A stretch of DNA of 64,000 nt from Diplocloster hominis (GCF_032380655.1 NZ_JAWDIY010000005.1:186001-250000), one strand, 5' to 3'. Shown: positions 44,510 to 54,063, counted from the stretch's first letter. Notes: generated by a model not told the origin, from the sequence alone. Numbers and translations: made by a program.

Positions 44510-45340
44510 ATGAAAATTTTCAACAAAGAACTGGCCAACGGAGTCCAGGTATCCTGTATCGGTATCGGCATGGACCAGGTTACTGATCAGAGACAGGCAT
44601 ATGATGCGCTTCAGTGTGCTTTTGAAGCGGGTTATCGAAGTATCGACACCGCGTCGTCCTACAAAAACGAGGAGGCGGTTGGAAAAGCGGTCCAGGAGAG
44701 CGCGCTCCCCAGAGAAGAGCTGTATATCACCACAAAGCTGACGGCCGCCGACCAGGGGTATGACGCAGCTCTGCGGGCATTTGACAGAAGTATGCAGGCG
44801 TTAAGGCTTACTTATCTGGATTGTTTCCTGATCCACTGGCCGGGAAAATATCTGTATGGAGAGACCTGGAAAGCTTTTGAACGTCTGTACCAGGAGAAAG
44901 CGGTCCGCGTAATCGGCGTCTGCAATTTTAATCCGCATCACATAGAAACGCTGGCCGATCAGGGAAGCATGCTCCCGCTGGTCAACCAGGTGGAAAGCCA
45001 TCCATACTACCCCCAGAACGAACTGCAGTCCTACTGCGAAGATAAAAACATCCTGATGGAAGCATGGAGCCCGCTTATGTGCGGGGGCATTATCCTGAAA
45101 GATCCCGCCATTCTAAAAATCAGCAAAGAAACGGGAAAATCCCCCGCCCAGGTCGTACTGCGCTGGCATATCCAGAAAAACCACCGGATCTTTCCGAAGT
45201 CCGTAACCCCTGCCCGAATCCGGGAAAACCTGGATATCTTCGACTTTGAACTGGACCAGAACCAGATGTCAGACATAGAAAACTTAAAAGAACACAATCA
45301 AAAAATAGGTCCTAATCCGGATATCTTCTTCGAAGTATAG
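44510..45340 (+). CDS. Aldo/keto reductase, 276 aa
   Basis: NADPH-dependent carbonyl reductase. The start at 44510 (MKIFNKELANGVQVSCIGIG) follows GGGAGGGTTTTGC. AKR5-like features: YRSIDTASSYKNEEAVGKA (Asp and Tyr), the catalytic Lys in ITTKLT and His in CFLIHWPG, GVCNFNPHHIE, and the NADPH stretch FPKSVTPARIRENLDIFDFEL. Under the LacI-type operator upstream and convergent with the regulator gene. Substrate probably a sugar or keto-sugar of the same pathway. Confidence 0.92.
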   Translation: MKIFNKELANGVQVSCIGIGMDQVTDQRQAYDALQCAFEAGYRSIDTASSYKNEEAVGKAVQESALPREELYITTKLTAADQGYDAALRAFDRSMQALRLTYLDCFLIHWPGKYLYGETWKAFERLYQEKAVRVIGVCNFNPHHIETLADQGSMLPLVNQVESHPYYPQNELQSYCEDKNILMEAWSPLMCGGIILKDPAILKISKETGKSPAQVVLRWHIQKNHRIFPKSVTPARIRENLDIFDFELDQNQMSDIENLKEHNQKIGPNPDIFFEV

Positions 45341-45346
45341 AATCAT

Positions 45347-46387
45347 CTACCCCCGCATCACGGGAATGGCTGTAGATTCCCGTATAATCAGCTCGGTATT
45401 CAATACCATATGCTTCGTCTCAGCGGAAGGATTCGTCAGTTTCTCATGCATCAGTTCGCAGGAGATATAGCCCAGCTGGAACTTTGGCTGATTGACGGTG
45501 GTGATGGAGGGCATGGTAATGCTGGAAATGTCCACATTATCAAAACCGACCACGATGATATCTTCGGGTACCCGGAAATTCGTATGCTTCGTGGCCCGGA
45601 TCACCGCCGCCGCGCACAAATCGGATACGGCGAAGAAGGCATCCGGGGGATTGGGCATGGTCAGAAGCTTGGCCACGGAAGAAAAGGCCATATCTGCGTT
45701 GATTTCCGGAAGCTGGATAATCCAGTCGGGATTCACCTCGATCCCGGCATTCTCCAAAGCTTTCAGATAACCCTCTCTGCGGTGGCGGGCATATTTATAT
45801 TCGATCGGCCCGTTGACAAGAGCGATTTTCCGGTGGCCGGTGGACAAAATGTAATCCATGGCATTCTTGGATGAGAGAAGATCATCGATACCCACAGTGG
45901 ACACCGGCGAATACTCTTCAAACTCACAGCACTGTACCAGAGGGAAAGAGGCGGATAGGGTCTGCACCACTTCGGCGGTTAAATGATTCAGCGTGATGAT
46001 TCCTTTCGCATTTACCCTGGACAGCATGTGCATGATCGATGAGAGATTCCCCTCATTGATATGACCCTGGTTAAGCAGCAGATCGTAATCGTGGAGTTCG
46101 GCCGCCGCCTTGGCGCCCTTAACGATTTCATTATAAAACGGGTTACTCAGGGATGGAATATTGATAATAAGCAGGTCCTTTTCGGAACGCCGGCTGTCGG
46201 CCGGGATGGGAGCCGGGGCAGCGGAACTTTTCTGATAATTCAGTGCCTGCGCGGATTCCATGACTTGACGGTAGGTATCTTCATTGACGATACCTTTGTG
46301 ATTAAAGACTCTGGAAACAGTCGCAACAGAAACTCCGGCATGGTTTGCGACGTCTGTGATCGTTGCTTTCTGTCGTTTTGGGCTCAT
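45347..46387 (-). CDS. LacI-family transcriptional repressor, 346 aa
   Basis: The start is probably ATG at 46387 (MSPKRQKATITDVANHAGVS) after AAGGCGG. The helix-turn-helix with hinge TITDVANHAGVSVATVSRVF is followed by a periplasmic-binding-protein-like sensor domain (LLIINIPSLSNPFYNEIVKG, GFDNVDISSITMPSITTVNQ). It most likely binds TTTTCATGAAAA sites before the aldo/keto reductase and Gfo/Idh genes on either side and is released by a sugar. Family well known; the pairing with this operator is inference. Confidence 0.93.
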   Translation of the reverse strand: MSPKRQKATITDVANHAGVSVATVSRVFNHKGIVNEDTYRQVMESAQALNYQKSSAAPAPIPADSRRSEKDLLIINIPSLSNPFYNEIVKGAKAAAELHDYDLLLNQGHINEGNLSSIMHMLSRVNAKGIITLNHLTAEVVQTLSASFPLVQCCEFEEYSPVSTVGIDDLLSSKNAMDYILSTGHRKIALVNGPIEYKYARHRREGYLKALENAGIEVNPDWIIQLPEINADMAFSSVAKLLTMPNPPDAFFAVSDLCAAAVIRATKHTNFRVPEDIIVVGFDNVDISSITMPSITTVNQPKFQLGYISCELMHEKLTNPSAETKHMVLNTELIIRESTAIPVMRG

Positions 46388-46732
46388 TTGAAACACCGCC
46401 TTCTCGAAAAATAATGCTCCATTTATCAGGAAAAGTAACGGAAATAAATGGAAAACTTTTGTCCATTATAGCATGTAATTCGTTCACTGCATAGTGTTCG
46501 GGTGAAAAATCTTACAAAATAAATGTAAAATTACATGCTGATATATTTACGCAGAACGGAGCAGACCGGCTGCAGCACAAGGGGTTGAATTTCAGGAACG
46601 TGTTTTGCTGATTCTAAGTGAATCCGTAGTTATACAAGTAGATCACTACATACATAGTGCACAAAACCAGAAGAATTCTTTTATGCAAAAGATCAAATTA
46701 TAAGAAATCCTGTTATATTTTGCGAAACCTAA
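46388..46732. other. Intergenic region upstream of the LacI-type gene
   Basis: AT-rich, carries the upstream region of the repressor gene. No gene or strong repeat is visible before the promoter at 46733. Confidence 0.4.
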
Positions 46733-46778
46733 TTGACTCGTTTTATGGATTGTGCTACCATATTTTCATGAAAAATGT
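46733..46778 (+). promoter_or_regulatory. Promoter and LacI-type operator of the Gfo/Idh gene
   Basis: -35 TTGACT (46733-46738), 17-bp spacer, -10 TACCAT (46756-46761), then the palindrome TTTTCATGAAAA at 46763-46774 right over the start site. This is ideal placement for repression. Confidence 0.75.
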
Positions 46779-46821
46779 GAAAATAATTTGAAATTTCATG
46801 AAAAAGAAATGGAGGCAAAGT

Positions 46822-47937
46822 ATGGAAAAAGTAAATGTTGGTGTCATTGGGTGCGGAAATATCAGTGAAAAATATTTAGAAAACCTGTGCGGTATTTTTA
46901 ATCAGACGCAGGTAATTGCGGTTACAGACATAAAAGAGGAGGCAGCCAGGCTTCGTGCGGAGCAATTCCGCATTCCCAGAGTGTGTAAAAGCAGCGAAGA
47001 ACTTCTCGCCATACCGGAGATTGATATCGTGGTGGTCCTGACACAGCCAGGACAGCACGCGCAGATCTGTGAACAGGCGCTGCTGGCGGGAAAACACACC
47101 TATGTAGAAAAGCCCCTGGCCCTGAACACTGATGACGGACGCCGCCTGGTAGAATTGGCAGACAGGAAGAATAAAATGCTGACCAGTGCGCCTGACACGG
47201 TATTGGGAAGCGGTATTCAGACTGCCCGTAAACTGATTGACGAGGGATGGATCGGCAGGCCTTTTGGAGCCATCAGTCATATCCTGACAGGGGGCCCCGA
47301 ATCCTGGCATCCCAATCCGGCCTTCCTGTACCACAAAGGAGCCGGCCCATTATATGATGTGGCGCCCTACTATGTAGCCGGTCTGACTTATCTGCTGGGG
47401 CCGGTGGACAGTGTTATGTGCTCCGCGAAAAAAGTGCATGAGGAGCGCACCATCACCAGTGAACCCCTGTACGGCACCAAGATCCAGGTAGAAGTTCCCA
47501 CCTATCTGGCCGGAATCCTGACCATGGAAAATGGAGTCGTCGCCACCATTCATCATTCCTTCGATGTGGACGCCACACGGATGGATGACAGCGTAGAAAT
47601 TTACGGTACGGAAGGCACCCTTGTGATCCCGACCCCCTGCGGTTTTTCCGGTAAGATCCAATACCGGAGAAAAGGTGATTCGGACTGGTCCGACATCCCC
47701 TGCATCTTCGAATATAAAAAAGATATGCGCGGAATCGGCGTGGCCGATATGGCCCGGGCGATACTGGAACACAAAAACCAGCGGCTGAGCGCGGCCTTTG
47801 GCTATCACACAATGAATGTACTGGAGGCGCTGGACATTTCCGCCCGGGAAGGGAAGGCACAGACCATAGCAAGCACATTTAAGAGGACAGAACCGATGCT
47901 TATGAACCCAGGCTGGGGGGATGAGCGGAGAATTTAG
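46822..47937 (+). CDS. Gfo/Idh/MocA-family oxidoreductase, 371 aa
   Basis: NAD(P)-dependent dehydrogenase of sugars or inositols. The start at 46822 (MEKVNVGVIGCGNISEKYLE) follows GGAGGCAAAG. Rossmann motif GVIGCGNIS, then YVEKPLALNTDDG (EKP motif) and the C-terminal substrate domain (HKGAGPLYDVAPYYVAGLTY with D and Y catalytic candidates). Full length. LacI-type operator at its promoter places it in the same regulon as the aldo/keto reductase and the isomerase. Confidence 0.92.
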   Translation: MEKVNVGVIGCGNISEKYLENLCGIFNQTQVIAVTDIKEEAARLRAEQFRIPRVCKSSEELLAIPEIDIVVVLTQPGQHAQICEQALLAGKHTYVEKPLALNTDDGRRLVELADRKNKMLTSAPDTVLGSGIQTARKLIDEGWIGRPFGAISHILTGGPESWHPNPAFLYHKGAGPLYDVAPYYVAGLTYLLGPVDSVMCSAKKVHEERTITSEPLYGTKIQVEVPTYLAGILTMENGVVATIHHSFDVDATRMDDSVEIYGTEGTLVIPTPCGFSGKIQYRRKGDSDWSDIPCIFEYKKDMRGIGVADMARAILEHKNQRLSAAFGYHTMNVLEALDISAREGKAQTIASTFKRTEPMLMNPGWGDERRI

Positions 47938-48041
47938 GGTCAGGACCTGCTGGTTAAAGACCTCCTATAAAATTTTTTCCCATTTTAGACCGAAATGTGA
48001 TAATATGTTAACGAGAATGAAATTTTAGGAGGTACGAAAGA

Positions 48042-49544
48042 ATGAGAGGACTGGAAACCCCCGTTCGTAAACTGCGCCATCAGGTATTTACGGAGGTTGC
48101 AAAAGTAGCTTATGCTTCGGAAAATGTGAATAACGATATTGAGGCGATTCCCTATAAAATTACACCGGGTGATGTGCCTTTGTATCGGGAGAGTATTTAT
48201 AGAGAGAGGGCGATTGCTTCCGAACGGGTCCGGCTGGCGATGGGAATGTCCCTGAGGCCGGAGGACAAGCCGGTACATATCACAGATGGAATTGAACTGA
48301 GCAATATTGACCAGAAATACTATGAGCCGCCGCTTATGCAGGTGATTCCATCCGCCTGCAATTCATGTGCGGATAATAAGATGGAAGTCAGCAACGAATG
48401 CCAGGGCTGTATTGCCCATCCCTGCCAGGAGGTATGTCCCAAGGGCGCGATTTCCTTTGTGAACGGCAAGTCTTTTATTGATCAGGAGAAGTGTATTCAG
48501 TGCGGCAGATGTAAAGCGGCCTGTCCCTACGACGCCATCGCCAGGAAGATCCGTCCCTGCGCGGCGGCTTGCGGGATCAAGGCCATCGAGTCGGATGACC
48601 TGGGCCGGGCGAAGATCAACACGAATATGTGCGTTTCCTGCGGCCAGTGTATGGTCAGCTGTCCTTTTGGGGCGATTGCTGATAAGTCACAGCTGTTCCA
48701 GCTGATCCGCTGCATGAAGAACGGCGGAGAGGTAATCGCGGAGGTGGCTCCCGCTATTATCGGCCAGTTCGGACCGGAAAACAACCAGAAGAAGGTGAAG
48801 GCCGCTCTGCTGGAGCTGGGCTTTAGCAAGGTATATGAAGTGGCCATGGGCGCGGATGTGGGGTGTGTGACGGAAGCGCATCACTATGTGGAGAAAGTGG
48901 TGACCGAGGAGCTGCCGTTCCTGCTGACTTCCTGCTGTCCTTCCTGGTCTATGATGGCGAAGAAGTTTTTCCCGGAGATGATCGACAGCGTGTCGAACTC
49001 CCTGACCCCTATGGTAGCGACGGCCAGAACGATTAAGCAGAAGCATCCGGATGCTAAGGTCGTGTTTATCGGGCCCTGTGCGTCCAAGAAACTGGAGGCT
49101 TCCAGAAGAACGGTGCGCAGCGATGTGGATTTTGTCATAACTTTCGAAGAACTGCTGGGCATGTTCGACGCGAAGGGGATTAATCTGGACGAATATGACA
49201 AAGAGGTTTCCATGCATGACGCGACCGGAGCCGGCCGTGGATATGCCATCGCCGGAGGGGTCGCGGAAGCGATCGAGAAATGCGTGAATGAGTACTATCC
49301 CGATGTGGATGTGCTGATTGAGCATGCGGAAGGCCTGGAAGAGTGTAAGAAGATGCTGATGTTAGCCAAGGCCGGCAGAAAGAACGGCTGCCTGATCGAG
49401 GGTATGGCCTGCCCCGGCGGCTGTGTGGCCGGTGCGGGAACGAATATCCCGATTAATAAGGCCACGGTAGAGGTTAAGAAATTCGTAAAAGCATCCTCAA
49501 AACCGATCCCGGCGAAAGAACTGGAAGAGATCGAACTGCCTTAA
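48042..49544 (+). CDS. Monomeric [FeFe] hydrogenase (group B-like), 500 aa
   Basis: Cytosolic H2-producing or sensing enzyme. The N-terminal region has ferredoxin-like cysteine sets: CNSC...CQGC...CQEVCP, CIQCGRCKAACP, CAAACG and CVSCGQCMVSCPFGAI. The H-cluster domain carries the three signatures as TSCCPSW, IGPCASKK and EGMACPGGC, with Ser in place of the Gly (CCPGW) and Ser-Lys variants seen in group A enzymes. No HydB/HydC bifurcating partners or maturases (HydEFG) are in the window. ATG after TTAGGAGGTACG. Length is normal for this group. Confidence 0.9.
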   Translation: MRGLETPVRKLRHQVFTEVAKVAYASENVNNDIEAIPYKITPGDVPLYRESIYRERAIASERVRLAMGMSLRPEDKPVHITDGIELSNIDQKYYEPPLMQVIPSACNSCADNKMEVSNECQGCIAHPCQEVCPKGAISFVNGKSFIDQEKCIQCGRCKAACPYDAIARKIRPCAAACGIKAIESDDLGRAKINTNMCVSCGQCMVSCPFGAIADKSQLFQLIRCMKNGGEVIAEVAPAIIGQFGPENNQKKVKAALLELGFSKVYEVAMGADVGCVTEAHHYVEKVVTEELPFLLTSCCPSWSMMAKKFFPEMIDSVSNSLTPMVATARTIKQKHPDAKVVFIGPCASKKLEASRRTVRSDVDFVITFEELLGMFDAKGINLDEYDKEVSMHDATGAGRGYAIAGGVAEAIEKCVNEYYPDVDVLIEHAEGLEECKKMLMLAKAGRKNGCLIEGMACPGGCVAGAGTNIPINKATVEVKKFVKASSKPIPAKELEEIELP

Positions 49545-49626
49545 TTTACCTGTCTTGATATACCTGCCTTGATTCGACGCAAGAATCGATTCGACAGTTA
49601 TCGGGAATAGATTTGGCATTTAATGG

Positions 49627-49674
49627 AAGCGTTTTCTGCTTTTTACTCAGAGGTAAAGAGCAGAAACGCTTTTT
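49627..49674. terminator. Bidirectional terminator between hydrogenase and MATE genes
   Basis: AAGCGTTTTCTGCT (49627-49640) pairs with AGCAGAAACGCTT (49659-49671), with one bulged base and T-runs on both sides. It overlaps the last codons of the MATE gene. Confidence 0.75.
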
Positions 49675-51031
49675 CTTTGGAAAGAAAAATAAGGGCAATC
49701 ACCATCGTGACCGCTTCCGCCAGCGGTACAGCTAGCCATACGCCGGGAATCCCCAGAAAATGAGGCAGAAACGCAAGTCCGGCAGTGATAAAACCGAAAG
49801 TTCTCAGAAAGGACAGCAAGGCGGAGATTTTGCCATTGGACAGGGCAGTAAAAGCAGCGGAGGTAAATATATTGAATCCGCACAATAAAAAGCTGAAGGA
49901 AAAGATAGAAAAACCATCCAGCGCAATCTGATAAACGGCACTATCCTCCGGACAGAAGATTCCCACCAGAGCGGAAGAACAGGTGATGGACAGGAGAAAC
50001 AGCAAAACAGATGCGATACCGAGAAAGGCCAGGCACAGACGGAAAACCTTCCGCAGCTGTGCATGGTTCCCGCTGCCGTAATTATAGCTTATGATAGGGG
50101 CAGCGCCCATCGAAAAGCCGATATAGAGTGTGGTCAGCAGGAACTGGGTGTAAATGATGATGGTAATGGCGGCCACCCCGTTTTCTCCCAGCCGTTTCAT
50201 CATGACAAGGTTGAACAAAAAAGTGGTTACGGCTGCGGCTGCCTGGCTGACCATTTCCGAAGAACCGTTCAGACAGCTTTCCAGTATCACCCTGAAGTCC
50301 AAAAGGGGTTTCCGGAAGCGCAGGGTACCTTTGGAACGTATAAAAAAGGCCAGTCCGAACAGGGTGGGCAGCAGGTATCCGATGCCAGTCCCCAGCGCGG
50401 AACCGGCGATGCCCATGTTCAGGGGAACCATGAACAGGTAATCCAGTAACAGATTCATCAAACCCGCACTTACGGACAGCAGCATGCCATAGCCGGGATG
50501 ACCGGCGGTGATGATCAGGGTCTGAAACAGAACCTGCAGCATGCTGGCCGGTGTGAAGATCAGAAGCAAAAACAGATAATCCTTACAGTATGGATATAGA
50601 ACCGGGCTGGCCCCCAGACCGAGGATGATATCGTCGAGAAAGAAAATCCCTACGGCGGCTATGAGAATACCCAGGAAGATACCTGTCAGAATCAGCAGGG
50701 TAAGATTCCGGCAGGCTTCCTTTTCGTTCCCGCTCCCCATTTTCCTGGCGATGATGGCGCTGCCTCCTGTAGCGATCATGGTCCCCAGCCCCACTATGAG
50801 ATTGATGACTGGACAGACGATATTGACGGCGGAAAGGGCATTTGTATGGATGAACCGGGATACCATCGCGGTGTCACCAATGGTATAAAAGCCCATGAAT
50901 AACATCATTACAATGGAAGGGGTGACAAACTTTAGCAGGGAGACCGGATGAAAATCCTGAGCCAAACGAAGTTCCCGGGACTGCCCCGGGACGGAAATCC
51001 CTTTTTTGTGATGCCTTTCTTTTTGGTACAT
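49643..51031 (-). CDS. MATE-family multidrug/Na+ antiporter, 462 aa
   Basis: Twelve hydrophobic segments. MATE signatures: IVMMLFMGFYTIGDTAMVSR near residues 40-60, the repeat-pair glycine/proline motifs, GATGGSAII-like TGGSAIIARKMG, and SYNYGSGN in the second half. Exports cationic compounds using Na+ or H+ gradients. A 35-residue basic N-terminal extension precedes the first span. ATG after AAAAGGAGGAATCATC. No regulator adjacent. Confidence 0.92.
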   Translation of the reverse strand: MYQKERHHKKGISVPGQSRELRLAQDFHPVSLLKFVTPSIVMMLFMGFYTIGDTAMVSRFIHTNALSAVNIVCPVINLIVGLGTMIATGGSAIIARKMGSGNEKEACRNLTLLILTGIFLGILIAAVGIFFLDDIILGLGASPVLYPYCKDYLFLLLIFTPASMLQVLFQTLIITAGHPGYGMLLSVSAGLMNLLLDYLFMVPLNMGIAGSALGTGIGYLLPTLFGLAFFIRSKGTLRFRKPLLDFRVILESCLNGSSEMVSQAAAAVTTFLFNLVMMKRLGENGVAAITIIIYTQFLLTTLYIGFSMGAAPIISYNYGSGNHAQLRKVFRLCLAFLGIASVLLFLLSITCSSALVGIFCPEDSAVYQIALDGFSIFSFSFLLCGFNIFTSAAFTALSNGKISALLSFLRTFGFITAGLAFLPHFLGIPGVWLAVPLAEAVTMVIALIFLSKEKAFLLFTSE

Positions 51032-51173
51032 GATGATTCCTCCTTTTTTCCTTGTATTTTAACAAATAGAAAAATAGGAAGTTTCATAAATCTTGCTATA
51101 AAATCCGGACCAGGTATCATTATCCGGCCGGCGGCATATATATAAAACATAGCAAGAAAAAGCGGGGCTTTTC

Positions 51174-51434
51174 ATGCGGGTATATGAATTAAAACAAAAA
51201 GAAGTGATTAATATATGTGACTGTGCCCGGCTGGGTTGTGTGATTGATATCGATTTTGACATCAAGACCGGCTGTGTCCGTGCACTGATTATACCGGGTC
51301 CGGGAAAGGGATTCTGCCTGTTTGGGCGGGACATGGAATATGTGATTCCCTGGTGCCAGGTAAAGCAGATCGGGGCGGATATTATTCTCGTGGATGTGGA
51401 TATCGAAAAGGTATTGGTAAAGTGCGGTATTTAA
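51174..51434 (+). CDS. ylmC: YlmC/YmxH-family sporulation protein (PRC-barrel), 86 aa
   Basis: The sequence MRVYELKQKEVINICDCARLG, followed by GCVIDIDFDIKTG and IPWCQVKQIGADIILVD, matches the YlmC/YmxH PRC-barrel family found in endospore formers. These small proteins are linked to sporulation, though the mechanism is not established. Its presence supports a spore-forming host. It stands alone, 155 bp before the molybdenum operon. Confidence 0.88.
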   Translation: MRVYELKQKEVINICDCARLGCVIDIDFDIKTGCVRALIIPGPGKGFCLFGRDMEYVIPWCQVKQIGADIILVDVDIEKVLVKCGI

Positions 51435-51501
51435 CTGGAATACGCAGGGCGCCGCACCAGAAATTACCACGGTTTTTGCGCGGAAACTGAGCCGAATCCG
51501 G

Positions 51502-51565
51502 TTGCATTGCCCTCCTGAATCATGTATGATTGTAATAAATAACCGTTATTCTCAAATGAGAATAA
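51502..51565 (+). promoter_or_regulatory. Promoter and palindromic operator of the molybdenum cofactor operon
   Basis: -35 TTGCAT (51502-51507), 17-bp spacer, -10 TATGAT (51525-51530), then the palindrome TTATTCTC-AAAT-GAGAATAA (51546-51565) downstream of the start site. The same palindrome, slightly diverged, lies at 55075-55098 before modA. Confidence 0.75.
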
Positions 51566-51588
51566 AGAAGAGAAAAGAGGGGGATGCC

Positions 51589-52614
51589 TTGAAACTCATT
51601 CGAACAGAAGATGCGGTGGGACAAGTCCTGTGTCATGATATCACCCAGATCATACCCGGTGTGACAAAAGACGCGGTGTTCCGCAAAGGGCACGTGGTGA
51701 CAAAAGAAGATATTCCGGTGCTGCTCAGTGTGGGGAAGGAGCATTTATACATATGGGAAAAGCAGGAAGGAATGCTCCATGAAAATGAAGCGGCGGAAAT
51801 CTTATGCGCGATCTGCAAAGGACAAAATATGGAACGTACCCAGGCAAAGGAGGGGAAGATCGAGTTGACCGCCGCCTGTGACGGCCTGCTGAAGGTAGAC
51901 AGCGGGAGATTAAGGGCGGTGAACTCCTTAGGAGAGATGATCATTGCCACCAGGCACGGCAACTTTCCGGTGAAAAAAGGGGACAAGCTGGCGGGAACCC
52001 GGATTATACCGCTGGTTATTCAGGAAGAAAAGATGGAAGCGGCGAAAGAGGCTGCAGGAGAGAAACCGATACTGGATTTAAAACCGTTTGCGCGTAAAAA
52101 GGCTGCGATTCTTACAACGGGCAGCGAAGTGTATCATGGCCGGATTCAGGATAAATTTACGCCTGTGATTGTGGAAAAACTGGCGGAATACGATGCGGAA
52201 GTGATCGGCACCCGGATTATGGATGACAGGCATGAGCAGATCACACAGGCGATTCTGGACTTCATCGCAAAGGGAGCGGAGCTTATTATCTGCACGGGAG
52301 GAATGAGTGTGGATCCCGATGACAGAACTCCGCTGGCGATCAGGAATACCGGGGCGGATGTGGTGAGCTATGGGGCACCGGTACTGCCGGGCGCCATGTT
52401 CATGCTGGCCTACTACGAGGGCCGGATACCCATCGCAGGACTGCCCGGCTGCGTGATGTATGCGAAACGCACGATTTTTGATCTGGTACTGCCGCGGCTG
52501 ATGGCAGATGACAGGATACAAAGGGAAGATCTCCAGGTATTGGGACAGGGCGGCCTGTGCCTCTCCTGTCCGGTCTGCACATTTCCAAACTGCGGTTTTG
52601 GGAAAGGAGAATAA
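51589..52614 (+). CDS. MoeA/MogA-like molybdopterin-binding protein, 341 aa
   Basis: The start is TTG at 51589 (KLIRTEDAVGQVLCHDITQI) just after GAGGGGG; upstream in-frame ATGs have no ribosome site. An N-terminal MoeA-like part is followed by the MoCF-binding domain (AAILTTGSEVYHGRIQDKFT, IICTGGMSVDPDDRTPLAI, GLPGCVMYAKRTIFD). It is shorter than canonical MoeA and ends in a Cys-rich tail (CLSCPVCTFPNCGFGKGE). Clostridia use such proteins in molybdenum insertion for hydroxylases. First gene of the operon. Confidence 0.87.
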   Translation: MKLIRTEDAVGQVLCHDITQIIPGVTKDAVFRKGHVVTKEDIPVLLSVGKEHLYIWEKQEGMLHENEAAEILCAICKGQNMERTQAKEGKIELTAACDGLLKVDSGRLRAVNSLGEMIIATRHGNFPVKKGDKLAGTRIIPLVIQEEKMEAAKEAAGEKPILDLKPFARKKAAILTTGSEVYHGRIQDKFTPVIVEKLAEYDAEVIGTRIMDDRHEQITQAILDFIAKGAELIICTGGMSVDPDDRTPLAIRNTGADVVSYGAPVLPGAMFMLAYYEGRIPIAGLPGCVMYAKRTIFDLVLPRLMADDRIQREDLQVLGQGGLCLSCPVCTFPNCGFGKGE

Positions 52615-52621
52615 GGTATAT

Positions 52622-53116
52622 ATGGAATTGACACATTTTGATGAACAGGGAAATGCACGGATGGTGGATGTGGGAGAAAAGGCGGAAACCCAGCGGGAAG
52701 CTGTGGCGGTGGGCCGGATTCAGATGAACGAAGAAACCTACCAGGCTGTGCAGCAGGGGAGCATGTCCAAAGGGGATGTGCTGGGCGTGGCCAGGATCGC
52801 CGGAATCACCGGCGCGAAAAAGACCTCGGACCTGATCCCGCTCACCCACAATATTAATCTGACAAAAGTGACGCTGGATTTTAAGCTGTACCCCATGACA
52901 AGGGAGATCGAGGCGTCCTGTACCGTACGGACATTCGGAAGAACGGGAGTGGAGATGGAGGCCATAACCGGCGTCAGCATCGCGCTTCTGACCATATACG
53001 ACATGTGCAAGGCACTGGATAAGGGAATGGAAATCGGTCAGATATACTTACAAAAGAAAACCGGAGGAAAAAGCGGGGATGTCTATAATCGAAGACAGGT
53101 ACGGAAGGAAGATTGA
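52622..53116 (+). CDS. moaC: Cyclic pyranopterin monophosphate synthase MoaC, 164 aa
   Basis: With MoaA it converts GTP to cyclic pyranopterin. ATG at 52622 after AAAGGAGAATAAGGTAT. Signatures: ARMVDVGEKAETQREAVA, KGDVLGVARIAGITGAKKTS, DLIPLTHNINLTKV, GVEMEAITGVSIALLTIYDM. Full length. The end overlaps moaA by 38 bp. Confidence 0.96.
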   Translation: MELTHFDEQGNARMVDVGEKAETQREAVAVGRIQMNEETYQAVQQGSMSKGDVLGVARIAGITGAKKTSDLIPLTHNINLTKVTLDFKLYPMTREIEASCTVRTFGRTGVEMEAITGVSIALLTIYDMCKALDKGMEIGQIYLQKKTGGKSGDVYNRRQVRKED

Positions 53117-54062
53117 TTATCTGCGGATATCCGTAACCGATCGCTGTAATTTCAGATGTAAATACTGCATGCCGGAAGAAGTGGACAGCATTCCGCATGA
53201 TCAGATTCTAAGCTATGAGGAAATCCTGCGCATTTGCAAATGCGCGGGATTACTTGGCGTTCACAACTTCAAAGTGACCGGAGGCGAGCCCTTTGTGCGG
53301 AAGGGATGCATGGAGCTTCTGAGAAATCTAAAAGAGCTGCCCGGCGCAGAAACGGTCACAGTCACCACAAATGGAATGCTGCTGGACGAATATCTGCCGG
53401 AATTAAAGCGGATCGGAATAGACGGTGTAAATATAAGCCTGGACTCTCTAAAAGAGGACGTCTTCAGGGAAATCACAGGCGCCCCCGGCCTTTTGAGAGT
53501 CCGAAAAGCGCTGTTTCATGCTGTGGCCATGGGCCTGCGGGTTAAAATAAACTGTGTGCTGATGCAGGGAGTCAATGAAGTGGAAATCCCGGATTTTGTG
53601 CGGTTAAGCCAGCAGTATCCCATCGACGTGCGCTTCATCGAGCTGATGCCCATCGGCTATGGGAAACAGTATACCTCTATTCCGGCAGACCAGGTATTAA
53701 GCGTCATCAAAGAATCCGTGCCGGATCTGCACAGCATAGAGGAAAAACGCGGGAATGGCCCGGCGGTATACTATACAGGAAGCAGCCTGCAGGGCTGTGT
53801 CGGAATAATTCAGGCAATCAGCCACAAATTCTGCGACACCTGCAACCGGCTGCGCCTGACGTCGGACGGTTTCTTAAAACTGTGTCTGTACTATCCCGAC
53901 GGAGTGGATCTGAAAGGCCCGCTGCGAAGCGGTATCTCCGACCGGGAATTGACGGATGTGATCGATCAGGCTATATTACAGAAGCCAAAGGAGCACCGGT
54001 TTGGAGAGCTTCAGGAAATACAGGAACAGGACACCCGAGTGATGTCCGGGATAGGAGGCTGA
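53079..54062 (+). CDS. moaA: GTP 3',8-cyclase MoaA, 327 aa
   Basis: Radical SAM enzyme of the first molybdopterin step. N-terminal CNFRCKYC (C-x3-C-x2-C), TGGEPFVRKG, and the second cluster motif C-x2-C-x13-C at CDTCNRLRLTSDGFLKLC. Ends in the catalytic GG tail (MSGIGG). Start inside moaC (MSIIEDRYGRKIDYLRISVT) shows tight coupling. The next gene begins one base after its stop. Confidence 0.97.
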   Translation: MSIIEDRYGRKIDYLRISVTDRCNFRCKYCMPEEVDSIPHDQILSYEEILRICKCAGLLGVHNFKVTGGEPFVRKGCMELLRNLKELPGAETVTVTTNGMLLDEYLPELKRIGIDGVNISLDSLKEDVFREITGAPGLLRVRKALFHAVAMGLRVKINCVLMQGVNEVEIPDFVRLSQQYPIDVRFIELMPIGYGKQYTSIPADQVLSVIKESVPDLHSIEEKRGNGPAVYYTGSSLQGCVGIIQAISHKFCDTCNRLRLTSDGFLKLCLYYPDGVDLKGPLRSGISDRELTDVIDQAILQKPKEHRFGELQEIQEQDTRVMSGIGG

Positions 54063-54063
54063 C

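Noticed and set aside
51435..51588. Moco riboswitch in front of the molybdenum operon
   Set aside because: I could not find the conserved Moco RNA stems; the clear signal is the protein-type palindrome.
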